18,016 bases of DNA from Aurantibacter sp034110465 (GCA_034110465.1 JAWUZD010000014.1:1-18016), one strand, 5' to 3'; shown: positions 1 through 9,417, numbered from the stretch's first letter. Program-made: numbers and translations. Notes: generated by a model not told the origin, from the sequence alone.

Positions 1-594
1 CATTATATCTGTCAGCTTACATTCTTCCGAAGTTTCTAATTTACTTAATAACGTATTGTTATCTATAGCTCTAAGTAAACGATGCGCATTAAAATCCTTT
101 TTTGATCTAATTGTAACGGTTTGTAAAACGACTAACTTATCAGTTAAAACTTTTAGTTTAGAGAATTTTAGTTTTCTTAATTCTTCTACTGAAACCCCAA
201 TAAACTCATTTGGTTTCAATTTTAAATCATCAAACTCTAAAACACGCTCAAAGGGATAAATTATGTAAGCATCATTAAATTCAGGTGCTAGATTTGGAAT
301 CGGTTCTTTTCGCTCTAAATAATAAGACAAATAACTATTTAGTTCTCTAAAACCTTCATTAGACCGAGCTAAACCAACAAATAACTGCTTTGCACCATTT
401 CTAAAATCTATTCCAATAACTGGTTTTATATTGTATTTGGGTGCATTTTTAATGAAACTTAAGCAAGCAGATGTATTATTAATATCTGTTAATGCTAAAC
501 AATCTATATTATTTTCTTGTGCTAATTCTAAAAGTTCAGTTTCAGGAAAAGTACCGTATCTAAGTGAGTAATATGTATGACAATTTATATACAT
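1..594 (-). CDS. dnaE: Second DnaE-type DNA polymerase III alpha subunit, N-terminal part (cut by window edge)
   Basis: Only the first 198 codons are in the window and the gene runs off the left edge. The protein opens MYINCHTYYSLRYGTFPET and continues with LALTDINN and KPVIGIDF. This is the PHP domain found at the start of bacterial DNA polymerase III alpha subunits. Two usual metal-binding histidines look lost: HxH is NCH (N4, H6), and the DH of the next motif is DI. The domain is therefore probably degenerate, as in error-prone DnaE copies. The ATG at 594-592 shares its A with the TAA of dinB (TAATG), so translation is probably coupled. Co-transcription with dinB and a divergent LexA-like repressor points to damage-induced translesion synthesis rather than the main replicase. 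The polymerase core lies outside the window, so the error-prone assignment is inference from context and the PHP residues. Confidence 0.87.
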   Translation of the reverse strand, partial: MYINCHTYYSLRYGTFPETELLELAQENNIDCLALTDINNTSACLSFIKNAPKYNIKPVIGIDFRNGAKQLFVGLARSNEGFRELNSYLSYYLERKEPIPNLAPEFNDAYIIYPFERVLEFDDLKLKPNEFIGVSVEELRKLKFSKLKVLTDKLVVLQTVTIRSKKDFNAHRLLRAIDNNTLLSKLETSEECKLTDIM

Positions 595-1808
595 TATTGT
601 TTTCTGTGCGCTAATAAAACTGGTGGTTCGCCATTAAACGGATTTTGAAATCTACCTATGGTTTTTGCACCCATAGACGAAGCTCTCATAATACTTAATT
701 CGCCGTAACGACCACGAATGGTGTCCATAGCATTATATAAATTGAGCATTTCTTCTGTATCGTCAAACATGTTAATTTGATAATTCCCACTAACAATATC
801 ATTTATTTTAACCCCAACTAATCGTATCAATAAACGACGATTATAAAGTTTATTAAACAATTCTAAAACGGCAGGGATAATAACATGATCTGCGCTTGAA
901 TAGGGTATTTTTACTTGTTTTGTGTACGTGTTATAATCTGAATATCTAATTTTCACACTTACGCTACTGGTTAATTTTTCACCACGTCTTAATTGAAACG
1001 CTAAGTTTTCAGCCATAGCAAATATGGTCGCTCTTAGTTTTACAACATCAATAGTATCTCTATTAAACGTTCTCTCAGTAGATATCGATTTACGTTCATA
1101 AAAAGGAACTAAGGGTGGATTATCCAATGCGTTAGCACGTTTCCAAATGGTACGTCCGTTTGCTCCCAAAGCACTAATCATCATTTCAAGTGGCATTTGT
1201 TGAATAACACCAACTCTATCTATTCCTAAATTTCTAAGTACACCATAAGTTTTTACCCCAACCGATGGAATTTTACGAATGGATAATGGGGCTAAAAACT
1301 GTTTTTCATAACCAGGATCAATCATCATTTGATTGTTTGGTTTCGCTTCTCCTGTAGCTACTTTAGATACTATTTTATTGGCTGATAATCCAAATGAAAT
1401 AGGCAAACCCGACTCGTGAATAATTTTATGTCTTAATTCTGAAGCATATTTATAAGTGCCATAAAACTTATCCATTCCTGTTAAGTCAGCATAAAATTCA
1501 TCTACACTTGCTTTTTCAAAAACGGGAACTTTTTCCTTTACAATCTCCGTAACTAATTGTGAATACTTCGTATAGATTCCTGAATTACCTTTAATTACAA
1601 TAGCTTCAGGACATAAACGTTTTGCAACTTTCATAGACATACCAGAATGCACACCAAAGGTTCGTGTTTCATAACTGCAAGCTGCTACAACACCTCTGTC
1701 TCCTGTCCCTCCAACCAATAAAGGCTTATTTTTTAGCCTACTATCAATCAGTCGTTCACAAGACACAAAAAACGTATCTAAATCGAGATGTAAAATATAT
1801 TTATTCAC
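594..1808 (-). CDS. dinB: Y-family DNA polymerase IV (DinB)
   Basis: 404-aa translesion polymerase that copies across damaged template in the cytoplasm. The N-terminus HLDLDTFFVSCERL carries catalytic D9 (matching E. coli D8) and an aromatic steric-gate pair F13/F14. SVDEFYADLT at 101-110 supplies the other acidic residues, D103 and E104. The palm/fingers segment GMSMKVAKRLCPEA is typical. A helix-hairpin-helix region follows (IPSVGVKTYGVLRNLGI), and QINMFDD near residue 346 looks like a beta-clamp binding peptide. The start is GTG at 1808-1806: an in-frame TAA lies four codons upstream, and the next Met would remove D9. The gene is full length for the family. It is first in a minus-strand operon with the downstream dnaE, which it overlaps by one base, and is divergent from the repressor gene at 1861. 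Confidence 0.95.
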   Translation of the reverse strand: MNKYILHLDLDTFFVSCERLIDSRLKNKPLLVGGTGDRGVVAACSYETRTFGVHSGMSMKVAKRLCPEAIVIKGNSGIYTKYSQLVTEIVKEKVPVFEKASVDEFYADLTGMDKFYGTYKYASELRHKIIHESGLPISFGLSANKIVSKVATGEAKPNNQMMIDPGYEKQFLAPLSIRKIPSVGVKTYGVLRNLGIDRVGVIQQMPLEMMISALGANGRTIWKRANALDNPPLVPFYERKSISTERTFNRDTIDVVKLRATIFAMAENLAFQLRRGEKLTSSVSVKIRYSDYNTYTKQVKIPYSSADHVIIPAVLELFNKLYNRRLLIRLVGVKINDIVSGNYQINMFDDTEEMLNLYNAMDTIRGRYGELSIMRASSMGAKTIGRFQNPFNGEPPVLLAHRKQ

Positions 1809-1845
1809 TTTAAAAAATTAGCTACATATAAAAGTATTTATTGCT

Positions 1846-1855
1846 TACATTTGTA
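1846..1855 (+). promoter_or_regulatory. Promoter -7 box overlapped by a probable repressor operator
   Basis: TACATTTG at 1846-1853 matches the Bacteroidetes -7 consensus TAnnTTTG for the repressor gene starting at 1861. The same bases form the inverted repeat TACA-TT-TGTA (1846-1855). A wider inverted pair, CTACA at 1822-1826 and TGTAG at 1852-1856, spans the 52-bp divergent gap to dinB. Repressor binding here could block both directions, as in autoregulated SOS operators. I see no clear -33 TTTG at the right distance, so the promoter call rests on the -7 box, and operator function is inferred. Confidence 0.5.
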
Positions 1856-1860
1856 GTATT

Positions 1861-2634
1861 ATGAAAATAATTGCAAAAAACATCAAACACCTTAGAGGTT
1901 TAAAGAAATTGTCTCAGGAAGCTTTAGCAGAAGAATTAAAGGTTTCAAGATCAAGAATAGGTTCTTATGAAGAGAATCGTTCTTCGCCTACCTTAGAGTT
2001 CTTAATTAGCTTGTCTGACTATTTTAAATTACCCATAGATATTTTACTTAGAAACGATTTAACGAAATCGAAAGATTCGTCTTTTATAGAAATTGGAGAT
2101 AAACGTGTTTTATTTCCAATTAGTATAGATGAAGATGGCGAAAACCTGATTGAAATTGTACCTGTAAAAGCATCCGCAGGTTATTTAAATGGTTACGACG
2201 ATCCTGAATATATTGAACAGCTTCAGAAAATAAAACTCCCTTTTTTACCAACTGGTAAGCATCGAGCGTTTCCTATAAAAGGGGATTCTATGCTACCAAT
2301 GAAAGATGGCTCTTTTGTTATTGGTAAATTTATAGAAGATCGTTCTGAAATTACTTCAGGAAAGACTTACGTTTTAATTACGCTTAACGACGGTATGGTG
2401 TATAAGCGTGTACAGAATAATATTGAAACGAGTAATTCACTTCAGTTAATTTCTGACAACCGAAACTACAAACCCTACAACGTGCCTATAAATGAAGTTA
2501 TCGAGCTTTGGGAATTTGTGTGTAGTATAAACACCCAAGAATACAGCGAGCAAGAATTAAAACTAAGCAGTATTATTGGAATGTTTAATGAGCTTGGTGT
2601 GGAGTTGAAAGCTTTGGAGAGATCTGTAAATTAA
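1861..2634 (+). CDS. LexA-like XRE-family repressor with S24 self-cleaving peptidase domain
   Basis: 257-aa transcription factor. Residues 1-62 are an XRE/Cro helix-turn-helix (NIKHLRGLKKLSQEALAEEL, then SRSRIGSYEENRSSPTLEFL). Residues 95-220 are a LexA/UmuD-type S24 peptidase: a likely Ala-Gly cleavage site in KASAGYLNG (A106-G107), catalytic Ser143 in KGDSMLPM, and Lys182 in DGMVYKRV. All parts needed for RecA-stimulated self-cleavage are therefore visible. A C-terminal tail of about 40 residues follows. It sits divergent from dinB-dnaE, so its most likely job is to hold that cassette and itself off until DNA damage. Many Flavobacteriaceae lack classical LexA and carry this type instead (family knowledge, from memory). 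Its stop overlaps the convergent mcrC stop: the palindrome TTAA at 2631-2634 serves both genes. A phage-derived CI-like repressor is the main alternative. Confidence 0.9.
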   Translation: MKIIAKNIKHLRGLKKLSQEALAEELKVSRSRIGSYEENRSSPTLEFLISLSDYFKLPIDILLRNDLTKSKDSSFIEIGDKRVLFPISIDEDGENLIEIVPVKASAGYLNGYDDPEYIEQLQKIKLPFLPTGKHRAFPIKGDSMLPMKDGSFVIGKFIEDRSEITSGKTYVLITLNDGMVYKRVQNNIETSNSLQLISDNRNYKPYNVPINEVIELWEFVCSINTQEYSEQELKLSSIIGMFNELGVELKALERSVN

Positions 2635-3875
2635 AACTCCATCAATTCTAAAACCTTATTACCAATATCGGTATCTAGTTCCCCTTTTTCATTTAATACT
2701 GAAACAAACCCCATTTTACACTGATGATCTATTTCTAAAGTTTCATTATTTGAATAATTAGAATAATCATCTGTTAAATATGATTTAAACTTATTTTCAG
2801 AGAAGTTTCCTGGATATAATAACATCGCTTTTTCTGCATCCCAAAAACGACAATAAGCATACATTTGCCTTAAATCGCTTACAGAAGCTGAGCTTTTATT
2901 AGGACGCTTCCATTTAGTGTCAATAATAAAGGTCTTCCCTCCTTTTCGCAAGACTACATCTGGCTTTAAACTATTGTTACCCCAAAATGATTTAGACTCT
3001 TGGCCTGAAACCTCAACATCTTTTTCTATACCAACTTTTTGTAATTGTTTTAAAATATAGGTTTCCCACAATTCATTCATATTAAAAAGCAAAGACAACA
3101 TTTTCTCCTTACCACTTGAAATATCTGGGGAATAGTTTAATATAATTAGTCTAGCTAATTCTAAGGCATAACCATAGCTTTGAGACTTTCTATTTAATTG
3201 TACAGTGTTTAATTGATGCTCTGTAATGTTTTTATGTTCTACTTCTGGAAAATTTAATTGTACTCTAGAGGTTAAATCATTCAATTTTGAACCTTTAGTA
3301 AATTGACTTATAATTGATAATGCTTTAAATAATATTTGATGTAATAAATGATTACTATCGTAAACCTGATGTGTTGTGTAAAAACGTTCTTTGTGAACTA
3401 AATTTTTTCTAATATGTCCAGAGAACTCTAATTTACCTTTTAAAGCCTTAGAATTCTTTGTTTCCTTTCTATATTGTTTAATTAAACCTTTTCTAACTAA
3501 GTTTTCTAACTCCAACAAATACAGCTCAAAATAGACTTCTAATAGATTAAGATTTTTTCGCTTAACATTAGCAGCCCCTGTAGAATCTGCTTTAAGTTTT
3601 CCACAAGCTTGAAGCATTTTTAATAAAACATTCTGCCATTTATTATCATCATCGTTTTTATCCGCTTTTGGATTTATCTGAATAGCTAAACCATCTATTT
3701 GGATAATTCCAACGTATTGATTAAACTTAATACCTTTGGCAATAGGTTCAAAATAATTACCATCGTGGTATTCACTTAATTTAAGTAAAGCATCTAAATG
3801 ATTTTGCTCAAAACCCTGTTGACCAACATATAGACGTTGATGTTCAAAAACGGATATGAATTTTAGTTGTTTCAA
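2631..3875 (-). CDS. mcrC: McrC-type nuclease subunit of a modified-cytosine restriction system
   Basis: 414-aa partner of the McrB motor. The C-terminal half carries the PD-(D/E)xK nuclease signature: SLKPDVVLR (D306), then KTFIIDTKWKRP (D319, K321). The N-terminal half (GIKFNQYVGIIQIDGLAIQI) matches the beta-rich region of McrC that contacts the McrB ring and stimulates its GTPase. The start is TTG at 3875-3873, directly after the mcrB TAA (3878-3876) with no spacer. No in-frame ATG occurs until about residue 87, so TTG is the only start giving a full-length protein, probably by re-initiation after mcrB. The length fits the family. The stop shares TTAA with the convergent repressor gene. 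The role, cutting DNA carrying modified cytosine, is taken from the family and the neighbour. Confidence 0.9.
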   Translation of the reverse strand: MKQLKFISVFEHQRLYVGQQGFEQNHLDALLKLSEYHDGNYFEPIAKGIKFNQYVGIIQIDGLAIQINPKADKNDDDNKWQNVLLKMLQACGKLKADSTGAANVKRKNLNLLEVYFELYLLELENLVRKGLIKQYRKETKNSKALKGKLEFSGHIRKNLVHKERFYTTHQVYDSNHLLHQILFKALSIISQFTKGSKLNDLTSRVQLNFPEVEHKNITEHQLNTVQLNRKSQSYGYALELARLIILNYSPDISSGKEKMLSLLFNMNELWETYILKQLQKVGIEKDVEVSGQESKSFWGNNSLKPDVVLRKGGKTFIIDTKWKRPNKSSASVSDLRQMYAYCRFWDAEKAMLLYPGNFSENKFKSYLTDDYSNYSNNETLEIDHQCKMGFVSVLNEKGELDTDIGNKVLELMEF

Positions 3876-6437
3876 TTATTTATTATCTGTTTTTAAGATA
3901 TTCCCAACAGCTATAACAATATTTTCTTCATTTATGGTTAATAATTTATAGGTGTAATTTATGAAATCTTGTTTATTGTCATATTTAAAACTTGAAAATC
4001 TAATCTTATCATTGTCTTCTTTTTTTACAAAACCTTCGCCAAGAACTAATCCAATTTTCCCATAATCACCATAGAAATATTCTTGTAACAAAGGCACTAT
4101 TTTATTGTTAAACGCATCTGCTAATTCTGTAGGAGAATTTACATTAATAAAATATGAGTGCCCAATTGTGTGATCTCTATCTATTAAAACTTCTATACGG
4201 TCATTAATAGTTTTTAAAACTTCTGATAAATTAATACCATTAATTTCTTTATCTTCTAATATATCTGGATTAGGCATTTTTTCAGTAAAATTAAAACGAC
4301 GTCTTAATGCTGTATCTAAAGCTTCTACAGAACGATCTGCCGTATTCATTGTCCCTATAACAAAAAGATTTGATGGTATCCCAAAATCTTCTTTAGAATA
4401 TGGTAATTTAACACTTAATTCTTCTTCTTCGCCAATACGTTTGTCAGATTCAATAAGAGTTATTAATTCTCCAAAAATTGCAGACACATTTCCCCTGTTT
4501 ATCTCATCAATAATTAAGACGTGATTTTTAGGTTTATTACTATTGCTTTCTACAGATATATTATAATTCTCTTTTATATACTCACCTATAGATGTTGTAT
4601 ATGTTCTCCAATCTTTAACAACATCATTTACAATATATTCTCGCATCATTTCTTTAGTAATTCCCATTGGAGTCGCTAACTCCGTTTTTGGCATTGCTAC
4701 TGCTGTATGATTACGGTTTATTCTTACATTAAATGGTTTTTGCTGTTTTAATGATTTTAATTCTATAGTTTCCGCTTCTATAACATCACTTACAAATTCA
4801 GAATAAGCTTCTTCAAAATTATTTGAACTTTTTATTTCTGTAGCTTTTTTACACAAGCTTTTAAAAATACCATTTTCAATTTTATAATTAATTGGTGAAT
4901 CATCTGATACAGGAGGAATAGGTTTTATTCCTTCTATAAAATCTTCATAACCTAAAGATTGGTGAAACGTTGTAAAAACAATTTGACCGCTATCACAGAA
5001 CTCCTTATATCTGTTTTTAATCTCTCGTCTTCTCTCTAAAGTACTTAAATTATCATCCAGATTAGAAATAAAACTCTCATCAATTATTGATACTGCCATT
5101 TCTTTAGTTGCATACGTTTTTCCTGTTCCAGGCGGTCCATAAAGAATTTGATTTAATGGATGTTTAGTAAGCATTGTTCTTTCTTTTTTAGTCTTATTAA
5201 TTATATTTTCAGGCTCTATTAAGTTTTGATTTCTATCTAAAAACAATAAAAAATCCTGAGTTAGCCAATTTATATCTAAATTTTCTAATCTATTTTTATC
5301 AAGTTTAGATCTTAGACTTGAGAGAATTTCTTTTTCATCGTAAAGTTTATCTTTAATCCGTTCCATATATGGCTGAACACCAATAACAAAACCCATCCCA
5401 CTTTTTGATAATTTAACATCAAAAAGCAAACTGCATATATTAGCAAAACTTGTTTTACTTGCAGGAAGTACAAGATCAGGACAAAAGACCGATAAATAAC
5501 ATGATAATATAGGATAACTCATATTGCGTCCAGAACAATCCAACTCTTCTAATTCTAAACCACTACTAAAATCTTTAAATATTTTAATATCATCTATGCT
5601 AATAAATTTACTTAATTGTTCTCTAGCACCAGATTTTATAAACTGTACACCTTTAGATGTAGAGTATTGTTCTTCTTGAGATGCTAAACATATATTGAGA
5701 ATTTCTTCTTCAGACTGATTTGAGATATGTACTTTTTTTGATAACCAATTTGCCCATTCAAACTTATATAATTCATCATCTAACCAATCTGAGGTTAAGA
5801 TGTTGTTTTTGTATACCTTAATTAAGTTATTTATTTTTTTATCCTTTTTTCTGTAAAATTCTAAGAATTGCCATGGATAAGTTATTGATTCGTAAAAATT
5901 AGAAACAGACAAATTATCTTGAAACAATACAGATAAACTATGACTATCTTTAAACCAATTATTAGAAACATCAGGTAAAACAAGCGAGTTATCAGATTTA
6001 AGATAATTATATAATTCTTTTAAATCTGAATGATTTACAATAGTACATAATAGTTTTGGTTGCAAACTTGCAACTATTCTATGCGTTGCTGCATATCTAT
6101 TAACTTTAGTATATTTACGGAATACTTTAACTAAAGCATTGTAGTTTTCCCAAATAGTCTCTTCTTGATTACTAGAAATCGATTTAAGAATTGGACTTAC
6201 TTCATCCCAATTCTTCTTAATTTGATTTTTTTCATTCTTTGTAAAATAACCTTGACGTAGCGATGCCACACATTGGTTATTAGATCTTTCAAAAAACTCA
6301 TGGAAAATATCTTTGTCCCAATCTTCCCATTTGTTCTTTGTTAAAGATTCTTGGATAAATTTAGGAACAAACTCTTTATATCTAATTTGCCAATCGTGCC
6401 AAACAGCAATCTCGTTCTCAATATGTTTAAAATTCAT
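3876..6437 (-). CDS. mcrB: McrB-type AAA+ GTPase of a type IV restriction system
   Basis: 853-aa NTP-driven motor and DNA-recognition subunit. The AAA+ part is clear: Walker A GPPGTGKT at 434-441, FTTFHQSLGYEDFIEGIKP after it, Walker B LIIDEINRGN with D644/E645, the McrB signature MNTADRS at 697-703, and an ALRRRF arginine finger. Two features differ from E. coli McrB. The region before the motor is about 430 residues (NRYAATHRIVASLQPKLLC and so on) and does not resemble a domain I can name; it probably reads the modified base. Walker A and B are about 210 residues apart, against about 80 in E. coli as I recall, because of an insert around 530-640. It is followed without spacer by mcrC and lies 67 nt after hsdR. 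The McrB-family call is firm; target specificity is unknown. Confidence 0.92.
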   Translation of the reverse strand: MNFKHIENEIAVWHDWQIRYKEFVPKFIQESLTKNKWEDWDKDIFHEFFERSNNQCVASLRQGYFTKNEKNQIKKNWDEVSPILKSISSNQEETIWENYNALVKVFRKYTKVNRYAATHRIVASLQPKLLCTIVNHSDLKELYNYLKSDNSLVLPDVSNNWFKDSHSLSVLFQDNLSVSNFYESITYPWQFLEFYRKKDKKINNLIKVYKNNILTSDWLDDELYKFEWANWLSKKVHISNQSEEEILNICLASQEEQYSTSKGVQFIKSGAREQLSKFISIDDIKIFKDFSSGLELEELDCSGRNMSYPILSCYLSVFCPDLVLPASKTSFANICSLLFDVKLSKSGMGFVIGVQPYMERIKDKLYDEKEILSSLRSKLDKNRLENLDINWLTQDFLLFLDRNQNLIEPENIINKTKKERTMLTKHPLNQILYGPPGTGKTYATKEMAVSIIDESFISNLDDNLSTLERRREIKNRYKEFCDSGQIVFTTFHQSLGYEDFIEGIKPIPPVSDDSPINYKIENGIFKSLCKKATEIKSSNNFEEAYSEFVSDVIEAETIELKSLKQQKPFNVRINRNHTAVAMPKTELATPMGITKEMMREYIVNDVVKDWRTYTTSIGEYIKENYNISVESNSNKPKNHVLIIDEINRGNVSAIFGELITLIESDKRIGEEEELSVKLPYSKEDFGIPSNLFVIGTMNTADRSVEALDTALRRRFNFTEKMPNPDILEDKEINGINLSEVLKTINDRIEVLIDRDHTIGHSYFINVNSPTELADAFNNKIVPLLQEYFYGDYGKIGLVLGEGFVKKEDNDKIRFSSFKYDNKQDFINYTYKLLTINEENIVIAVGNILKTDNK

Positions 6438-6504
6438 TTTTTAATTTTATTCTTCTCCCCTTCAGGGTATATAAATACATCTTTTTCTACATCTTAAATT
6501 ATTA

Positions 6505-9417
6505 TTAAGCCTGCATTCCACTTACAAACACCTCAACAAATTCTTTCATTTTATCTAAAATACGTTCGCCAATACTTCTTGCTTTAAGAATACTTGGTCT
6601 GTTATCTAAGCATTTAAAGACATCGTCTCGTATTGGTTCTCGGCCGCTATAGATATACGCGTCAATTAATGATTTAAACTGTGCTTTGTCTAAATGCTCT
6701 TCTTCACAAATCTTACCTAGAGCTAATACTTTTTGTTCTTGCCAATAATTATCAAATTCCTCTTCAATTTTATCAGCATCATGAATATTAGGTAGGTTTT
6801 CTTCTATAAATTTCTCTATTAATTCTCGTTTACTACGCAGCATAACATCGCCACCTAATAAATCTATAATCGCTTTTTTCTTAGCTGCTGCATTAGAGGT
6901 TTTATCCTCTTTCATTTGAGCTAATAACTTTATAATATAAGCCACATTAACGCGATCTCTATGAATTAACTCTAATTCAAAATCAATATCATCTAGGATA
7001 GAAATCTTTTCCTTTGCTGCTTCCCGTTTTACTTTTTCGTAAATATCTAAGTATTTTCCTTTGTAATCCTCAAACTCTTGAGCATCCATTGGTAAATCTT
7101 CCCAGTTGAAATCTGTATACGATTGTAACACATTTATATTTCGCATTAATCGTCTAAAGGCCTGTACAAAAGAAGCTTCATCATCTTCAGTAACTAAATC
7201 ATTTACGCTTTGATACGTTGGTGTTATTTCTTTTAAGTTTTTAAAAGCTTCATCAAATTTCTTTGCAATGTCTTCGTAATCTGGCATAATTACCACTTCT
7301 ATTGCTTCTTTGTTAGAAAACAATGTAATAGCATCATCAGTTGCTTTCTTAAGGTTTCTAAAGCACAATATATTTCCTTGAGACTTCTGCTCGCCTAAAA
7401 TTCTATTTGTACGCGAAAATGCCTGAATTAAACCATGCTGTTTTAATTTTTTATCGACATATAGTGTATTTACTTTTTTGGCATCAAAACCTGTAAGCAT
7501 CATATTTACAACAATAACTATGTCTAAACGATCTTTAGCATCATTAAAATTTTTCTTTTCACGTTCTTTTAAGCGTTTACTAATATCTTTAAAGTAGCCT
7601 TCAAAAAGTTTACCATCCTTAGTCGTATACTTTGTGCCATACATCTGATTATAGTCTCCTATAAAAGCTTCTAATTTATCTCTGGTATGACTCGATTGGT
7701 ATTTAGGAGTAGGTTCTGCTGCTTTTCCATAATTATTGGCATCAAAATTATCTGGAAGGTAATCTTGCGCTTCTTTTCCATCCTCGTTAGCCCCATAGGT
7801 AAATATGGTTGCAATACGTAAATCGTGCTCTCCTGCTAATTTCTTTTTTTGAAACAATTCGTAATAAGCAATTGCGGCATCTATACTACTTACAGCAAAT
7901 AAAGCTGAGTAATCTTTACTAGACGTTTTTCTGTTATGATTAGCAATAATATAGTCTACAACATTTTCTAAGTATTTAGTATCGTTAAAGACTTCTTCTT
8001 TATTAATATCCTCAACCATTTCATCAAATTGAGGCTTGTTTTTATGCTTAAAAACACTGTAATATTCTATACCAAATTTTAAGACATTTTCATCTCTAAT
8101 AGCATCTGTAATCACGTACTTATGTAAGCAATTACCAAATAAATCTTTGGTGGTACGTTTTCCTAAATCGTTTTTAGAAGCGTTATCTGCAAATATTGGT
8201 GTTCCTGTAAAACCAAATAACTGACTCTTACTAAAAAACTCTGTAATTCTTTCATGTGTTTCGCCAAATTGAGAGCGATGACATTCATCAAAAATAAACA
8301 CAAAACGTTCGTCTTTTAAATGCTCTAGCTTTTTACGGTAATGACCAGAAATGGCATTATTAAGTTTTTGTATGGTTGTAATAATTAAATCGGAATCTTT
8401 AGCAACGCCTTTTTTGTCTTTAAACTTTCCTAGAAATTGATTTACTAAACTTGTAGTATTGTTTGTAGAATCTACACTACCATCTTTAAAGGCATTAAAC
8501 TCCTTCATGGTTTGGTAATCTAAATCTTTACGGTCTACCACAAAAACTACTTTATAAACCTCTGGCAAATCCATTAAGATTTGACTGGTTTTAAAAGATG
8601 TTAATGTTTTACCAGAACCTGTAGTGTGCCAAATGTAGGCGTTATCTGTTGTAGTTTTTACTTGTTTTATTAAGGCTTCTGTAGCAAAATATTGATAGGG
8701 ACGCAATGCCATTAATATTTTGTGCGTCTCATTAATAACAATGTATTTAGCAATCATTTTACCCAAGTGATCTGGGTTTAAAAACGCATTTGTAAAGTCT
8801 TCTAATTCTGTAATATTTTTGTTGGTTGCATCTGCCCAAAAGAAGGTTTGTTTAACCGATTGCAACTCGTTATTAGCTAAATACTTAGTATTACCTCCAT
8901 TACTAATTACAAATAATTGTACATATTGAAACAAACCATGTTTAGACCAAAACGAGTGTTTTTGGTATCGGTTTATTTGGTTGAAGGCTTCCTTTATTTC
9001 TAAACCTCTACGTTTTAATTCTATTTGCACAAGCGGTAAACCATTTACCAACAGGGTAACATCGTAACGGTTTTTATAAGAACCTTCTAAACTAACCTGA
9101 TTAGTGACTTGAAAGAGATTATTATTCCAATGTTCCGAATCGTAAAAGCGTACATAAACCACTTCTCCACTCTCGCGCTCAAAACTAAATCGATCTCTTA
9201 AGGTTTTAGCTTTTTGAAATACATTACCTTTAGCTAAATGGTTTAGAATAGCATCAAACTCTTTGTTAGAATAAGTGTCTTTATTAAAAGCTTCTAATTG
9301 TGTTTTGAGGTTAGAAACCAATGCATCACCATCCATTACTTTAACAGATGCATAACCCAAACCAACCAATTGCTTGATTAAGTTGTTTTCTAATATAGCT
9401 TCCGATTGATGACTCAT
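6505..9417 (-). CDS. hsdR: Type I restriction enzyme, R (motor and nuclease) subunit
   Basis: 970-aa subunit that translocates DNA and cuts it when the target site is unmethylated. The N-terminal nuclease is visible as D119 (NRYDVTLLVNG), then E133 and K135 (IELKRRG), with the trailing QxxxY (Q147, Y151) typical of HsdR. The SF2 helicase motor follows: Walker A HTTGSGKT at 264-271, DECH at 377-380, TGTP at 404-407, and a later motif in GLIQAFSRTNRILGEQ. The C-terminus is helical and probably binds HsdM. Size and order resemble EcoR124I-like type IC enzymes. The ATG at 9417-9415 lies 10 nt after the hsdS stop, within one operon. No frame damage is seen. Confidence 0.96.
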   Translation of the reverse strand: MSHQSEAILENNLIKQLVGLGYASVKVMDGDALVSNLKTQLEAFNKDTYSNKEFDAILNHLAKGNVFQKAKTLRDRFSFERESGEVVYVRFYDSEHWNNNLFQVTNQVSLEGSYKNRYDVTLLVNGLPLVQIELKRRGLEIKEAFNQINRYQKHSFWSKHGLFQYVQLFVISNGGNTKYLANNELQSVKQTFFWADATNKNITELEDFTNAFLNPDHLGKMIAKYIVINETHKILMALRPYQYFATEALIKQVKTTTDNAYIWHTTGSGKTLTSFKTSQILMDLPEVYKVVFVVDRKDLDYQTMKEFNAFKDGSVDSTNNTTSLVNQFLGKFKDKKGVAKDSDLIITTIQKLNNAISGHYRKKLEHLKDERFVFIFDECHRSQFGETHERITEFFSKSQLFGFTGTPIFADNASKNDLGKRTTKDLFGNCLHKYVITDAIRDENVLKFGIEYYSVFKHKNKPQFDEMVEDINKEEVFNDTKYLENVVDYIIANHNRKTSSKDYSALFAVSSIDAAIAYYELFQKKKLAGEHDLRIATIFTYGANEDGKEAQDYLPDNFDANNYGKAAEPTPKYQSSHTRDKLEAFIGDYNQMYGTKYTTKDGKLFEGYFKDISKRLKEREKKNFNDAKDRLDIVIVVNMMLTGFDAKKVNTLYVDKKLKQHGLIQAFSRTNRILGEQKSQGNILCFRNLKKATDDAITLFSNKEAIEVVIMPDYEDIAKKFDEAFKNLKEITPTYQSVNDLVTEDDEASFVQAFRRLMRNINVLQSYTDFNWEDLPMDAQEFEDYKGKYLDIYEKVKREAAKEKISILDDIDFELELIHRDRVNVAYIIKLLAQMKEDKTSNAAAKKKAIIDLLGGDVMLRSKRELIEKFIEENLPNIHDADKIEEEFDNYWQEQKVLALGKICEEEHLDKAQFKSLIDAYIYSGREPIRDDVFKCLDNRPSILKARSIGERILDKMKEFVEVFVSGMQA

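Noticed and set aside
6458..6467. CCCT-TC-AGGG palindrome between hsdR and mcrB as a terminator
   Set aside because: The stem is only 4 bp with no T run after it on the coding strand; too short to support a call.
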